Assembly: GCA_964434865.1 (NCBI GenBank)
Contig: CAYSWV010000006.1
Location: 1 to 64,000 of the forward strand
Reading direction: 5' to 3'
Source of the DNA: CAYSWV01 sp964434865
GTDB lineage: Bacteria > Cyanobacteriota > Cyanobacteriia > Thermostichales > Thermostichaceae
Length of the DNA stretch: 64,000 nucleotides
In this document: positions 36,869 through 46,055 of the stretch, in pieces
How the letters are laid out: each line of letters begins with the position of its first letter
Position numbering within the stretch: position 1 is the first letter of the stretch
Notes under the pieces: model-generated
What the model was told of the DNA's origin: nothing
Database searches by the model: none
The model's input: the letters and a program-made list of their open reading frames with translations, nothing else
Made by a program: the position numbers and the translations under genes

Positions 36869-38545
36869 TTATTCCATATAGCCCAGTTCTTGCATCCGCC
36901 GGACCAGATCTTCATCTGACTCCAATTCCAGTCGAGAGGGTGTCGATTTGGGGCTGGCGCGTCTTGATTCAGCTGTCATCACCAACCGTTGTAATAGAGA
37001 TTGGAGTTGGCTCTGGCGCAGTTGAACATTGAGATCTGGTGTTTCTGAGACCCACTGCAGCAGGTCTTCAACCTCGTTGGGATCAGCGGAGAGATCATGG
37101 AGGCTAGTTTGGTCACCAGTTTCGATCAGCTTCATCAGGCCCTGATAGAGGGTCCGGCGGGTAGTGTGGCAGGCATAACGCTCTAAGAGTTGATCGTGTC
37201 GCTTTTCCATCGCTCGGATCAAAATATGGGGGGGAAAGGCTTCCGAGAGCACCGTCTCCGCTTCAGGATCTTGGTTAGTCGCGGTTTGATGTAAGCTTAA
37301 TCGTTGAATTTCTCGTTGAATCCGGCGACTCAGCTTGGACTGGGATCGGTTACCCCCTGAGGCAGGTTTAAACTTAGCTGCATTAAGAACGGTATGAAAC
37401 AACCGTCGAGTGGAGACAGGTGTAGTGACCCGGCTCGCCGCTGGAAATAACTCAGGATAGCGAATGATCAAGGGCACTCGGATCAGCTCTTCATACACCA
37501 CAAAGGCATGGCCCACAAAATGATGCTCACCCAACCCTTCACCATGATCAGCAACAATGATCACCATCGTTGAATCTTGCAAACCTGTAGTTTGGAGAGT
37601 TTGAAAAAGCTCACCTAATAGATGATCTTGATAGGCCACTTCAGCATCGTAGATATCACTCAAGACCTGAGATTGCAGAGGATCTAGAGCGTCAGGTAAT
37701 GGAGCCATCCAGCGGTAAGGTTGATTGTTATACTCTCGTAAAAAGTCTCGTGCCGCTCGGTTTTGATTAAAATAAGGTGCAAATTTTTGAATAAACGGCT
37801 CGGGAGGCCAGTAGGGAAGATGGGTTTCCATCAAATTCAAAAAGCAAAAGAAGGGCTGCTGGATCTTGCCACTCGACTGACCATCGGCTTGTTGAACCAA
37901 ATACTGACTGACATCTCGGATCGAGGCGACTGTATCTCCTTTGAAATGAACTAAACGCGTCCATAAAGGTACGATCCAAGGATGCAGCGACAATTGGAAC
38001 AAAACATCAGATTTGGCAAAGGCATTTTGACAGGGATAGGAGATACGACGCCAGAATTGTGTGTACTGCTCCACTAACCAAGCTAACGGGCGAGGTAAGG
38101 GCGTACTATCAGCTGGTCGTGTGGGGAGGGCCCCTCCATAGTTATAAAACACCTCAAAGCCCCGTCGGAGACCATTTTTTAAGATCCCCACTAGCGGATT
38201 ATTACAGAATCCAATGGTTTGATAGCCACTAATTTTGAGCAGTTCGGCCAAGGTGGCATAGTCTCGGCCTAATTCAATATCGGCTTGAACAGCTTGATGG
38301 GTGCTAGGATACTCACCTGTAAACATAGAGGCATGAGCGGGGATCGTCCATTGGGCTGGAGAGATTGCTCGTTCAAATAAAGTCGCATCCGCAGCAAACT
38401 GATCTAAATTGGGGGTGCTTTGAGGTTTAGCAGCATCAGATTGAGTTTGATAACAGGACAACCGATCGGCTCGCTGTGTATCCAAAACAATAAACAAAAT
38501 ATTGGGACGCTGCTCTTTGGGACTCACGCTCACAACACCAACCAC
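36869..38545 (-). CDS. Sulfatase/alkaline-phosphatase superfamily enzyme with Thr in place of FGly Cys
   Basis: The 558 residues have the sulfatase fold: metal site NILFIVLDTQRADRLSCY near the N-terminus, RAISPAQWTIPAHASMFTG near residue 60, IVADHGEGLGEHHFVGHA, and a basic RVPLIIRYP. True type I sulfatases use a Cys (or Ser) in C-x-P-x-R that becomes formylglycine. Here the same place reads T-I-P-A-H, a pattern shared with phosphotransferase-like members. A sulfatase reaction is therefore unlikely, although the superfamily is sure. There is no clear signal peptide. A C-terminal tail of ~60 residues is charged. Confidence 0.88.
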   Translation of the reverse strand: MVGVVSVSPKEQRPNILFIVLDTQRADRLSCYQTQSDAAKPQSTPNLDQFAADATLFERAISPAQWTIPAHASMFTGEYPSTHQAVQADIELGRDYATLAELLKISGYQTIGFCNNPLVGILKNGLRRGFEVFYNYGGALPTRPADSTPLPRPLAWLVEQYTQFWRRISYPCQNAFAKSDVLFQLSLHPWIVPLWTRLVHFKGDTVASIRDVSQYLVQQADGQSSGKIQQPFFCFLNLMETHLPYWPPEPFIQKFAPYFNQNRAARDFLREYNNQPYRWMAPLPDALDPLQSQVLSDIYDAEVAYQDHLLGELFQTLQTTGLQDSTMVIIVADHGEGLGEHHFVGHAFVVYEELIRVPLIIRYPELFPAASRVTTPVSTRRLFHTVLNAAKFKPASGGNRSQSKLSRRIQREIQRLSLHQTATNQDPEAETVLSEAFPPHILIRAMEKRHDQLLERYACHTTRRTLYQGLMKLIETGDQTSLHDLSADPNEVEDLLQWVSETPDLNVQLRQSQLQSLLQRLVMTAESRRASPKSTPSRLELESDEDLVRRMQELGYME

Positions 38546-38774
38546 GCTAAGACTTTTACAAGCCTACTCGATTTCGCCTGAGACACACTGACTTTTTCAC
38601 GCAGTTTTAGTGGACAATCGCAGCCGGCAATGGCCCGCCAACACTAGCTCGCATCAACCCTAATCTGGACTTAACCCATCTCAATGGGGATCTCTATGAG
38701 ATAATCTGGAAGCGATTCTGCTGACTTGTTGATCCGACCTACTGCATTCGTCTCTATGGATCTTTGGAGCTACT

Positions 38775-39344
38775 ATGCCTGATCCGAAAGCTGATCTGGC
38801 AGATAAAGAGCTGATCAAGCGTATTGTGCAACGAGACCAGTCGGCCCTCGCAGATCTTTATGACCGATATGGACGTATTCTTCTGGGAATGGTGTATCGG
38901 ATGGTAGGGACCCGGGAGGATGCTGAAGAAGTTGTGTTGGATGGGTTTTGTCAGATTTGGCGTTCAGCCGATCAGTACAATAGCAACCGAGGTCGGGTCG
39001 ATACCTGGTTGTTTTCGATTATGAGAAGTCGGGCCTTGGATCGGTTACGGCAATTAGAGCGCTCAGATCGAGCCCGGATTGCCTCTCAAGAGCGGTTTTT
39101 TCCAGAACCCTCCTGGCCGAGTCCCAATGACAGTCTGCTCTGGCGAGAACAGCGAGAGCACATCTGTGCAGCTTTAGCGCAGATCCCACTTGAGCAACGC
39201 CGAGTGATTGAACTAGCATACTTTGACGGACTCCCACAAGCTCAGATCGCTCATCAACTTGGAATTCCAGTAGGTACGGTGAAAACTCGCCTGCGATTGG
39301 GCCTCCAAAAGTTAAAACAGCTGATAGGGCCTCTGTCCCATTAA
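38775..39344 (+). CDS. ECF RNA polymerase sigma factor
   Basis: The 189 residues have sigma-70 region 2 (LYDRYGRILLGMVYRMVGTREDAEEVVLDGF) and region 4 (PLEQRRVIELAYFDGLPQAQIAHQLGIPVGTVKTRLRLGLQKLK), with no region 1 or 3, as in extracytoplasmic-function sigmas of the SigK/ECF11-like type. It directs RNA polymerase to a small regulon. It is followed 24 bases downstream by its presumed anti-sigma factor, a double-cupin ChrR-like protein. The 229-base upstream spacer probably has its promoter; I cannot define a site. Confidence 0.95.
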   Translation: MPDPKADLADKELIKRIVQRDQSALADLYDRYGRILLGMVYRMVGTREDAEEVVLDGFCQIWRSADQYNSNRGRVDTWLFSIMRSRALDRLRQLERSDRARIASQERFFPEPSWPSPNDSLLWREQREHICAALAQIPLEQRRVIELAYFDGLPQAQIAHQLGIPVGTVKTRLRLGLQKLKQLIGPLSH

Positions 39345-39368
39345 TTTTAACCTAGATTGAATTTTATA

Positions 39369-40316
39369 ATGAATCCTGCAGAGTTTAATGAGTTGCTGGC
39401 TTGGTATATTCTCAATTTATTGGAAGACTCTGATCAACAGCAACTAGAAGCCGCCCTAGTTCAATCACCTGAATTAGAAACAGAACTGGTTCAACTCCGG
39501 GATATACTCTCGCAGCTAGCTTACAGTGTCACTCCACTTGATCCCTCACCGACCCTTAAAGATCGCCTGCTTGAGCGCATCAACACCGAATCAAGCCCAA
39601 CCAATGCTCCAGTGATCATCAGATATGCTGATCTAGAGTGGCTCCCACATCCAGCGGCTGGGGTCAAGGTGGCTATCCTCCACACCAACTTGTCCAGGCG
39701 TGAGCTTACAGCTTTATTTCAAGGTGACCCTGGCGCTTACTATCCCCAACATCGTCATGCTGGTCCTGAAGATATCTATACTCTTGAAGGTGATTTGATC
39801 ATCAATGATGTGATTCTTGGTCCTGGAGACTACATTCGGTCGCTGCCTCAGTCATACCATCCCCATGCCACCGCTACCGGTTGTATCTGCTTAGCCCATA
39901 GCTGTATAGACGATGAATTTCTAGAACCTTTCAATACAACCCCTGCGGTTTTAGATCTACCTGATCTAGGACTCCACCCTTACATAGTTCGTAGCACTGA
40001 TTTACAATGGCAGCCCTATGCTACAGCTGGAGTTGAGATCGCAATTTTATTTCAAGATGCTAGCCGAGTCACAGGTGTATTAAGAGCGGCAGCGGGCACT
40101 CACTACCCACTCCATGAACATGCTGATATTGAAGAAATTTTTATACTTTCTGGTGATCTAATGGTCGATGGGGGTGAAGTATTGGGGCCCGGCGACTATA
40201 TCCGCTCTCTACCCAGATCTCAACATGGGCCTTCCACTCAGCAGGGATGTCGCTTCTTTTTTTCAACCTCAGTCTATGATCAGTTGCTCCCAGACACCAT
40301 CAACCCAGTTCTGTAG
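39369..40316 (+). CDS. ChrR-like double-cupin anti-sigma factor
   Basis: Starting at ATG 39369, the 315 residues begin with a helical anti-sigma-like domain (NELLAWYILNLLEDSDQQQLEAAL) and then two cupin domains of the ChrR type, each with HxHx(3-4)E: YPQHRHAGPEDIYTLEGD and YPLHEHADIEEIFILSGD. In ChrR the N-terminal domain holds a zinc site of His and Cys (ZAS motif); I see no cysteine in this N-terminal domain, so the sensing must differ. Two metal cupins suggest an oxidant or metal-bound ligand as the signal. The upstream sigma factor is the expected partner. Confidence 0.9.
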   Translation: MNPAEFNELLAWYILNLLEDSDQQQLEAALVQSPELETELVQLRDILSQLAYSVTPLDPSPTLKDRLLERINTESSPTNAPVIIRYADLEWLPHPAAGVKVAILHTNLSRRELTALFQGDPGAYYPQHRHAGPEDIYTLEGDLIINDVILGPGDYIRSLPQSYHPHATATGCICLAHSCIDDEFLEPFNTTPAVLDLPDLGLHPYIVRSTDLQWQPYATAGVEIAILFQDASRVTGVLRAAAGTHYPLHEHADIEEIFILSGDLMVDGGEVLGPGDYIRSLPRSQHGPSTQQGCRFFFSTSVYDQLLPDTINPVL

Positions 40317-40343
40317 CCTTCGAAAGGCCAACCTTTAAACCCC

Positions 40344-40385
40344 TGACAACAAAACCCGACAACAAAATGATTACAGACAACAAAT
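40344..40385. repeat. Short repeated word GACAACAAA x3
   Basis: GACAACAAAA occurs at 40344-40353 and 40358-40367, and GACAACAAAT follows at 40376-40385, in the 232-base spacer between the anti-sigma gene and the histidine kinase. The spacings are irregular, so this is a loose cluster rather than a clean tandem repeat. Confidence 0.7.
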
Positions 40386-40548
40386 AGATTTTAGGATGAC
40401 CCAGGCTTGAGGCTTACTCAGCTATGACCACCACAGTCATGACAGGCATGATTGATCTGAGAAATTATTCAGCAAAGACCTAGACTCTGTTCACCTATTG
40501 ATAGCGAATAAAATCTACAGTAGAGTTAAGTCTTTATTCATTAAATCT

Positions 40549-41985
40549 ATGATGCGTCCCCGCTCCTTTTGGCATTCTCTCCAATCTCGACTGATGCTGA
40601 TCTCGATGACAGCTACCTTGGCTGTTTTGGGTGGAGCTGGCAGCTTATCCACATGGCGGCTTCATCAAGACTTAGTGGCCAGTGTTAAAGATTTACATGA
40701 GGAAGCTGGGCAACAATTTATTCAAGATATTAACACCTACCAGGAAATGTTTAACACTGAGGAATCTCTTGAAAAAGCCATTGAAAAGTATTCACAACCT
40801 AACTTAGGGTGGCAAGTTGTCACAGAAGCAGGTACGGTTTTAGCGGCATCCACCAACCTCGATCCTAGTCTTGAGCCAACATCACCCCTCCAGCCTGAGT
40901 TGATTAAGCATGATGGCCGATTTTTAGTGTTGTGTGACATCCCTTTAACGCTAGCTAATAATCAACAGGTCACCATCAAAAGTATTAGTGATATTTCTGA
41001 TGACTATAGAGCATATGAAGCCTTTGTCCAAACCTTATTAGTCTCGGGTTCTGCCGCGGTGATCATTGCAACCGTGGGAAGCCTGATGTTAATTCGGCGC
41101 TCACTTCGACCCTTGCAACAGATGAGTCAGATCGTCGCCAAAGTCTCAGCCGAACACCTTGAAGATGCTGAGTTAATTCTTGATAATAGCCCGACTGAAG
41201 TGCAGCAGCTGGCTGAAGCATTTGAGGCTATGCTGAATCGCCTATCCATGGCCTGGTCTCAGGAACAACAATTGTTAAGTAATATCTCCCATGAACTACG
41301 AACTCCACTGGCCATTGTTCAAGGGTATCTGGAAAGCACCCTCCGGCGAGGTACAAATCTGACTGAGATCCAGACAGAAAGCTTAACGGTATCACTTGAA
41401 GAGACTCAACGAGTTGTTCGCTTATTGAAAGACATCATGGAGTTAACCCGAGCCGAAGCTGGTGCTTGCCACTTAAACATGGAATTGGTGCAGCTTAACG
41501 ATTTCTTCCAAGATTTTATTGCCCTGGCCCAGCAGCTAGGATCCAACCCGATTCAGCTCGAACTCCCCCATCATGATATTTGGATTCGGGTCGATCGAGA
41601 TCGGCTGAAGCAAGTTTTACTCAACTTAGTCAGCAATGCCATTCGATATTCTGCTCAATCAGCCCCTATTACCTTAAGACTTTTGAAGCAAGAGGATATC
41701 GCTCAGATTCAGGTAGCCGATCAGGGAATTGGGATTGCCGCCGAGCATTTGCCTCATATCTTTGATCGATTTTACTGCGTTTCTCATTCTCGTAGTCGCT
41801 GTGAGGGTGGAACCGGTCTAGGACTAGCCATTAGTAAGACGCTTGTTGAACAAATGCGGGGACGAATCTCAGTTGAATCGCAACCTGAAGTCGGTAGTGT
41901 CTTCACATTGTGCTTCCCCATCTATAGTTTGACTCTAGAGGCTATCCCAGTTTCCCAAAGACCCTTGGCTATGATTGAACGGTAA
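40549..41985 (+). CDS. Two-transmembrane sensor histidine kinase, orphan
   Basis: The start is likely ATG 40549; a TTG at 40498 would add 17 residues without a ribosome site. The 478-residue product has two membrane helices (about 17-38 and 163-183) around an exported sensor domain, then HAMP, HisKA (ISHELRTPLAIVQGYL near residue 246) and HATPase (NLVSNAIRYS, DQGIGI, GGTGLGLAISKTLV). It lacks a nearby response regulator, so its partner is elsewhere. It follows the sigma/anti-sigma pair. Its stop abuts the stop of the convergent NmrA-like gene with no spacer at all. Confidence 0.95.
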   Translation: MMRPRSFWHSLQSRLMLISMTATLAVLGGAGSLSTWRLHQDLVASVKDLHEEAGQQFIQDINTYQEMFNTEESLEKAIEKYSQPNLGWQVVTEAGTVLAASTNLDPSLEPTSPLQPELIKHDGRFLVLCDIPLTLANNQQVTIKSISDISDDYRAYEAFVQTLLVSGSAAVIIATVGSLMLIRRSLRPLQQMSQIVAKVSAEHLEDAELILDNSPTEVQQLAEAFEAMLNRLSMAWSQEQQLLSNISHELRTPLAIVQGYLESTLRRGTNLTEIQTESLTVSLEETQRVVRLLKDIMELTRAEAGACHLNMELVQLNDFFQDFIALAQQLGSNPIQLELPHHDIWIRVDRDRLKQVLLNLVSNAIRYSAQSAPITLRLLKQEDIAQIQVADQGIGIAAEHLPHIFDRFYCVSHSRSRCEGGTGLGLAISKTLVEQMRGRISVESQPEVGSVFTLCFPIYSLTLEAIPVSQRPLAMIER

Positions 41986-42651
41986 TCAAGTCGCAGATAT
42001 ACTAGCAAACAAGGTGGCCAGATCAAGAGCAGGCACATCGGGTCGAGCTACAATTTCAATAGTTTTATTGCGGGCCGCTGGCTGCATTAGGGCTTCAACA
42101 CACACTTGCGCTACCTTATCCCGAGGAATTCGACCTTCAAATAAGGTATCAGCGCCTGACATCACCAGACTGTCCGTGTTGTCTTCATTCAGCAAGCCTC
42201 CAGGTCTGATAATGGTGTAGGTTACACCACTCTGCTGTAAATAAAGTTCAGCTTGCTTTTTCCAGAATAAGACTAACCAAAAGAGGTTAAGGGGATGAAA
42301 AAACTGCGAAACACACAGAGAAGACACCAGCACAAAATGAGAGATCTCTTGAGTCTTGATCTGATCTATCAGCCGCCGAGTTCCCTCATAATCTACTGAA
42401 TAGGGACCAGCTATATTCCAGTCAGGCCGAGCGCCCACAGCCGAGAGCGCAACTGTACAACCCGTCAACCCGTCCTTAAGCACTTCAGCATTGCTCAGAT
42501 CACCCTCAATAATGTCAACCTCAGAAGGTAAACAAGTTTGAGCAACCTTTTGATCACGCACAAGTGCCCGGACAGGGATCTGCCGCTCAACTAGAGCAGC
42601 TACAATGCGACGCCCAGTTTCTCCAGTGGCTCCAGCTACAAACGCCTTCAT
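41986..42651 (-). CDS. NAD(P)-binding NmrA/Ycf39-like oxidoreductase
   Basis: From ATG 42651 the 221 residues open with KAFVAGATGETGRRIVAAL, a Rossmann GxxGxxG motif of the atypical short-chain dehydrogenase group (NmrA, Ycf39, Tic62-like). Later parts are VVALSAVGA-like and YTIIRPGGLL. The active-site Tyr/Lys pair of classical SDRs is not obvious, so it may sense or scavenge NADP(H) or act as a chaperone-like factor. A 36-residue membrane peptide is encoded 38 bases upstream on the same strand. Confidence 0.85.
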   Translation of the reverse strand: MKAFVAGATGETGRRIVAALVERQIPVRALVRDQKVAQTCLPSEVDIIEGDLSNAEVLKDGLTGCTVALSAVGARPDWNIAGPYSVDYEGTRRLIDQIKTQEISHFVLVSSLCVSQFFHPLNLFWLVLFWKKQAELYLQQSGVTYTIIRPGGLLNEDNTDSLVMSGADTLFEGRIPRDKVAQVCVEALMQPAARNKTIEIVARPDVPALDLATLFASISAT

Positions 42652-42657
42652 CCTTAA

Positions 42658-42693
42658 CCTCAAGCCTAGATACTACCTCAAGCCTAGAGCTAG
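42658..42693. repeat. 18-bp tandem duplication
   Basis: Two copies of an 18-base unit beginning CCTCAAGCCTAGA lie head to tail, identical over the first 13 bases. They sit between the NmrA-like gene start and the small membrane ORF, and the second copy includes the stop codon of that ORF. Confidence 0.85.
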
Positions 42694-42800
42694 TTGGCAA
42701 AGCCAGCCAGTAGCACAATAGCAGCCCCCAAGCCTGCCAGAGCCATTAGCACAGCACCTGCATTGGGGCTCCCTTTCCAAGAATAGTTTTTGTCTTGCAT
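42690..42800 (-). CDS. 36-residue single-helix membrane peptide
   Basis: An ATG at 42800 opens a 37-codon frame ending in TAG at 42690-42692. The peptide begins MQDKNYSWKGSPNAGAV and then has one hydrophobic helix of about 20 residues (LMALAGLGAAIVLLAGFAN). A polar, aromatic N-terminus followed by a clean helix is what small thylakoid or photosystem peptides look like, but I do not recognise it as a known Psb, Psa or Pet subunit. A larger ORF in another frame (42673-42885) is less protein-like. It lies beside the NmrA/Ycf39-like gene. The ribosome site (AAGGAAG) is 22 bases upstream, which is distant. Confidence 0.5.
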   Translation of the reverse strand: MQDKNYSWKGSPNAGAVLMALAGLGAAIVLLAGFAN

Positions 42801-42904
42801 AACGTGTAGTTGTGTAAACTTCCTTGTTTATTATGACATCTTTATTAAGCATAAGCAGCTGAGTCAGATCTAGATCCGAAATCATGAGATCTGATGACGA
42901 TGGA

Positions 42905-44503
42905 TTACCGCTCTAGAGCCTCTTCTAACTGATCGAGTAAAGATTCTGTCAGATCGAGCGCTTGATGCAACTCCACAGAACTTTCTAGATCAATGCCAAT
43001 GGAGTTGAGGCTGGATTCCAAACTAGGCTGGGATGGAGTCTCCAACATAGTTAGATATTTACTGGTGAAGTCACGACCCTGGTGCTTATAGTTTTGATAA
43101 CAGGCTAACCCAACAACCATGCCCAAAGTGGCTGCATAGAAAGAAAACGGTTGTCCAAATAGAGGACTGATCTCAGCCCAATCAAACTGATGATCAGGTA
43201 AGAGTTCCACAGCATCGCCACATAGATCTTGAGATAACCTGAGCCATACTTCATTGATGAAATGCTGAGTTAATGGACCTTGTTGAGCTAATGTGTACAA
43301 CTCAAGTTCAAACCGGGTGATCAAGCCTTGATGGAATAAAGCATTGATCTGATTCTCCAGTTGATAGGTCAATAATGCAGCTTGTGTTTCAGCATCTGAC
43401 GTTAATTTCAGGCAACTATCCAGCACCAGCAATTGATTTAAAATACTGGATGATTCAGTTAAAACGGCTGTTTTTAAAGACAGAGGTTGAGGATCTAAAA
43501 GCTGCAACTTTGATAGTACAGCGTGCGGTACACAACGAAGGGATCTCCGATAGTCACAGTGTAAACCAATGGGGTTAACGCCCAACTTCAAAGGTAGTGT
43601 CGGGGCTGACGGTAGCCTGACATATTGACCATAATCAGGGTGAAACTCCCGTAAAGCCTGGAGAATAAAGGTATTGTCCTGTTGATCCAGCTCCAGGTGG
43701 GACCCAAGCTCCCAGGGTGACCATAAATCACAAATGCGGACTGAGCGCCCTGTTGCTTTAGCTTTGAGTCGATAAAACTGCTGAAAGAGATCAACGCGTT
43801 CTCGAGTGCTTTCCAAGATGGCTTCAAAAGCTGTGTACGAGCAGTCCTGGTCTTGCAGTTGTTTCAGCAACACTGATCCATCATTGCTACTGAGGGCTTC
43901 TTGATGACGAGTTTGAATCAGGCTATTGAGGATCAGTCCATATAACCCATTGTGCTGTTCTAAAACCTGTCTAACTGATTGATAGGCCTCTAAGCGAATA
44001 TCAGGATGAGGATGGTACAGGAGTTGGTTCAGCGTTAACAAGGAATTAGCCTGATCGCCTTCTGGCATGGTTACGCTGGGATAGGCTTGAATCCGTTGAT
44101 GCCACTGGACAAACCCATATCGGCTTGGCGGTGATAGATGAGTCAGGGTCTGTTCTAGGGTCTCTGGAGGTACCTGTTGGAGTTCTATAGCCCAAAAATG
44201 TAACTGTTGGTCAATGGTAGCCAGAGTTGTTGTAATGGAATGATCCCAGGGCTGGGGCGCTTGAGATCTAACACTAGTATCCAGCTGAGCATACTGAGTT
44301 TGGATAGAGTCTAGCTCTTGAATAGCACTGGCAATCTCAAGCGGCGACAGGTCAAAAACCTGATGGGTATACCGCAACTGAAATGAGTGGGCACGCTCTC
44401 TAAGGCTAGTTAAGTCCTGGAGCCACTGCGGATCAGAGAAACCAATAGGGTGAGGGTCAGACAGATCCGTGTCGAGAGATAAAGCGGTTTGGGGCCAAGC
44501 CAC
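42905..44503 (-). CDS. M3B (oligoendopeptidase F-like) protein lacking the HExxH motif
   Basis: The 532 residues have the helical layout of the PepF family. After an N-terminal helical half comes RSLRCVPHAVLSKLQ (about 318-332), where active members read HELGH; only the first His is kept, the catalytic Glu is Ala and the second His is Ser. Next is TESSSILNQLLV (about 346-357), matching the AEVASTFNE third-ligand motif with the Glu retained, then LITRFELELY (about 393-402) and a C-terminal FDWAEISPLFGQPFSFYAATLG block. Zinc proteolysis should be lost. It may bind peptides or act as an adaptor. The assignment is my reading of the motif order and needs profile confirmation. Confidence 0.72.
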   Translation of the reverse strand: MAWPQTALSLDTDLSDPHPIGFSDPQWLQDLTSLRERAHSFQLRYTHQVFDLSPLEIASAIQELDSIQTQYAQLDTSVRSQAPQPWDHSITTTLATIDQQLHFWAIELQQVPPETLEQTLTHLSPPSRYGFVQWHQRIQAYPSVTMPEGDQANSLLTLNQLLYHPHPDIRLEAYQSVRQVLEQHNGLYGLILNSLIQTRHQEALSSNDGSVLLKQLQDQDCSYTAFEAILESTRERVDLFQQFYRLKAKATGRSVRICDLWSPWELGSHLELDQQDNTFILQALREFHPDYGQYVRLPSAPTLPLKLGVNPIGLHCDYRRSLRCVPHAVLSKLQLLDPQPLSLKTAVLTESSSILNQLLVLDSCLKLTSDAETQAALLTYQLENQINALFHQGLITRFELELYTLAQQGPLTQHFINEVWLRLSQDLCGDAVELLPDHQFDWAEISPLFGQPFSFYAATLGMVVGLACYQNYKHQGRDFTSKYLTMLETPSQPSLESSLNSIGIDLESSVELHQALDLTESLLDQLEEALER

Positions 44504-44657
44504 CGCCGGCGTCCTCCTTAAACTTGAAGAGCAACTTAGAGTTAGACCAACCTTAGCTCAGAATCCTGAGATCACGACAGGTTTAAGTCAAGATCTAAAA
44601 CAAGTTAACAGTAAGCCCATGATAACTGGGTGCCAACTGAATTTAATGTAACCGATT

Positions 44658-45764
44658 CTAATGGGAATCATCCGTTCTTGAGGTACGGTTTTCAGGATCG
44701 AGAACGGGTGACTGCTGAACAATGATCTGTCCTTGGCGATCAAAGAGCACGACCCCAATATTAACCTGACGGTCAGCATATTTGGATACATACTGCTGAG
44801 CTCGACAGCAGATCTGCTCGGCAAGATCGGTAAATATAGCCTCGGCCCATCCTACTTGAACGAGCCTTTGATAAGCAGCATCAGCCGTGGTGGACTGTAA
44901 GAGAGTTTGAGCTAGCTCGGGATTCGGATAGCGTCGGATTAAAGCAGCCACCAGGATTTCCAGACGAGCATCGGCCACATGACTAGACGTGTTAAAGATT
45001 CCACCAGCCAATTTAAGCAGCTTGCCCTGATACCCCACCAGCACAATCGATGTCGCCCCCCTGAGTCCTGCTTCGACCAGTAACGGCCCGATCCAGTTCG
45101 CAGTTTGGATAATCTGAGCAGCTGGAACCCCCAAACGCAGTGCCACTTGACGTCCGTGTTCCCCAATACAAAACACCAGTTCAGTTTGAGTCTGCAAACA
45201 GGCCTGCAATTGGGAGCGACTCTGGTCTAAATAATCAGTAGCTGACATGGGTTGGACAAGGCCGGTGGTTCCCACTAGACTTAATCCTTCAACAATTCCA
45301 AAAGCAGCGTTTGAAGTTCGAGCAGCCAGTTGCTTGCCTTCCGGTAAGATAATTTGGACCGTGACTCGAGAGGCCGGTGGAATGAGGGGCTTGAGCTCAG
45401 CCTCAAATAGAGCATAGGCATACTGATAAATAGCAGGGGTACCATCGACACGCTGCCCCAAACCCGCTCCAGCTTCGATGATCAGAGTGGAGTCAGACTC
45501 TCCTAAGGGTTGTAACTCAATCCAAGCCCAAACCGGGGTATGCCGAGTCAAATCCAAATGATCGCCAGGATCGCTATAGGTAATGGCCAAAGCGGACACC
45601 GGGCCCACCTGAGCTACTTGATCAATGGGAATGGTTACCTGCTCAGGAGGTTGTAACAAATCAAGCGTTACCGTCCGAACGGGAGTAGATTGCAGGAGAT
45701 GAAGTAAGGCTCCTTTGGCAGCAGCTACCGCAAAAACAGGGAGTGTATAACCAGGTTGAGCCAT
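44658..45764 (-). CDS. cbiD: Cobalt-precorrin-5B (C1)-methyltransferase CbiD
   Basis: CbiD methylates cobalt-precorrin-5B at C1 in the anaerobic route to cobalamin. The 368 residues begin with GYTLPVFAVAAAKGAL and contain ARTSNAAFGIVEGLSLVGTTGLVQPMS, the family's NxxGI-like core, then LVGYQGKLLKLAGGIFNTSS. Length is normal. No cobalamin riboswitch is seen in the 285-base upstream spacer, and no other cob gene is nearby. It lies upstream of the M3B-like gene on the same strand, 154 bases apart. Confidence 0.92.
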   Translation of the reverse strand: MAQPGYTLPVFAVAAAKGALLHLLQSTPVRTVTLDLLQPPEQVTIPIDQVAQVGPVSALAITYSDPGDHLDLTRHTPVWAWIELQPLGESDSTLIIEAGAGLGQRVDGTPAIYQYAYALFEAELKPLIPPASRVTVQIILPEGKQLAARTSNAAFGIVEGLSLVGTTGLVQPMSATDYLDQSRSQLQACLQTQTELVFCIGEHGRQVALRLGVPAAQIIQTANWIGPLLVEAGLRGATSIVLVGYQGKLLKLAGGIFNTSSHVADARLEILVAALIRRYPNPELAQTLLQSTTADAAYQRLVQVGWAEAIFTDLAEQICCRAQQYVSKYADRQVNIGVVLFDRQGQIIVQQSPVLDPENRTSRTDDSH

Positions 45765-46055
45765 GTGACATCACATCGAATCGGCAATTCTGTAACAGCC
45801 TGCAATGTAGTGATCTCAAGATAGGTTTAAAGCCTAGATCTACCTAATGTTGAGTTCTACGTTACATCCCGGAAACAAGGTTAACATTTGTAAAGCACCT
45901 AACCCCCACCAGGCGGACATTTATCACTCAATACTTCTCTCATCAGTCACAGCTGCAACTTAAAATGACCAAACGTTAAATGATTTGGAGAATCGAGACA
46001 GATTCTTAGGAAAGTCGCCTTCAATGAGAGTAGTACTAAGGGGCCTTGTGTGATC

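Noticed and set aside
42673..42885. 70-residue minus-strand ORF
   Set aside because: Its composition is cysteine/arginine-rich and unlike a protein; the 36-residue frame within it looks better.
45765..46055. Cobalamin riboswitch before cbiD
   Set aside because: The GCCACTG-type B12 box is absent on the relevant strand.
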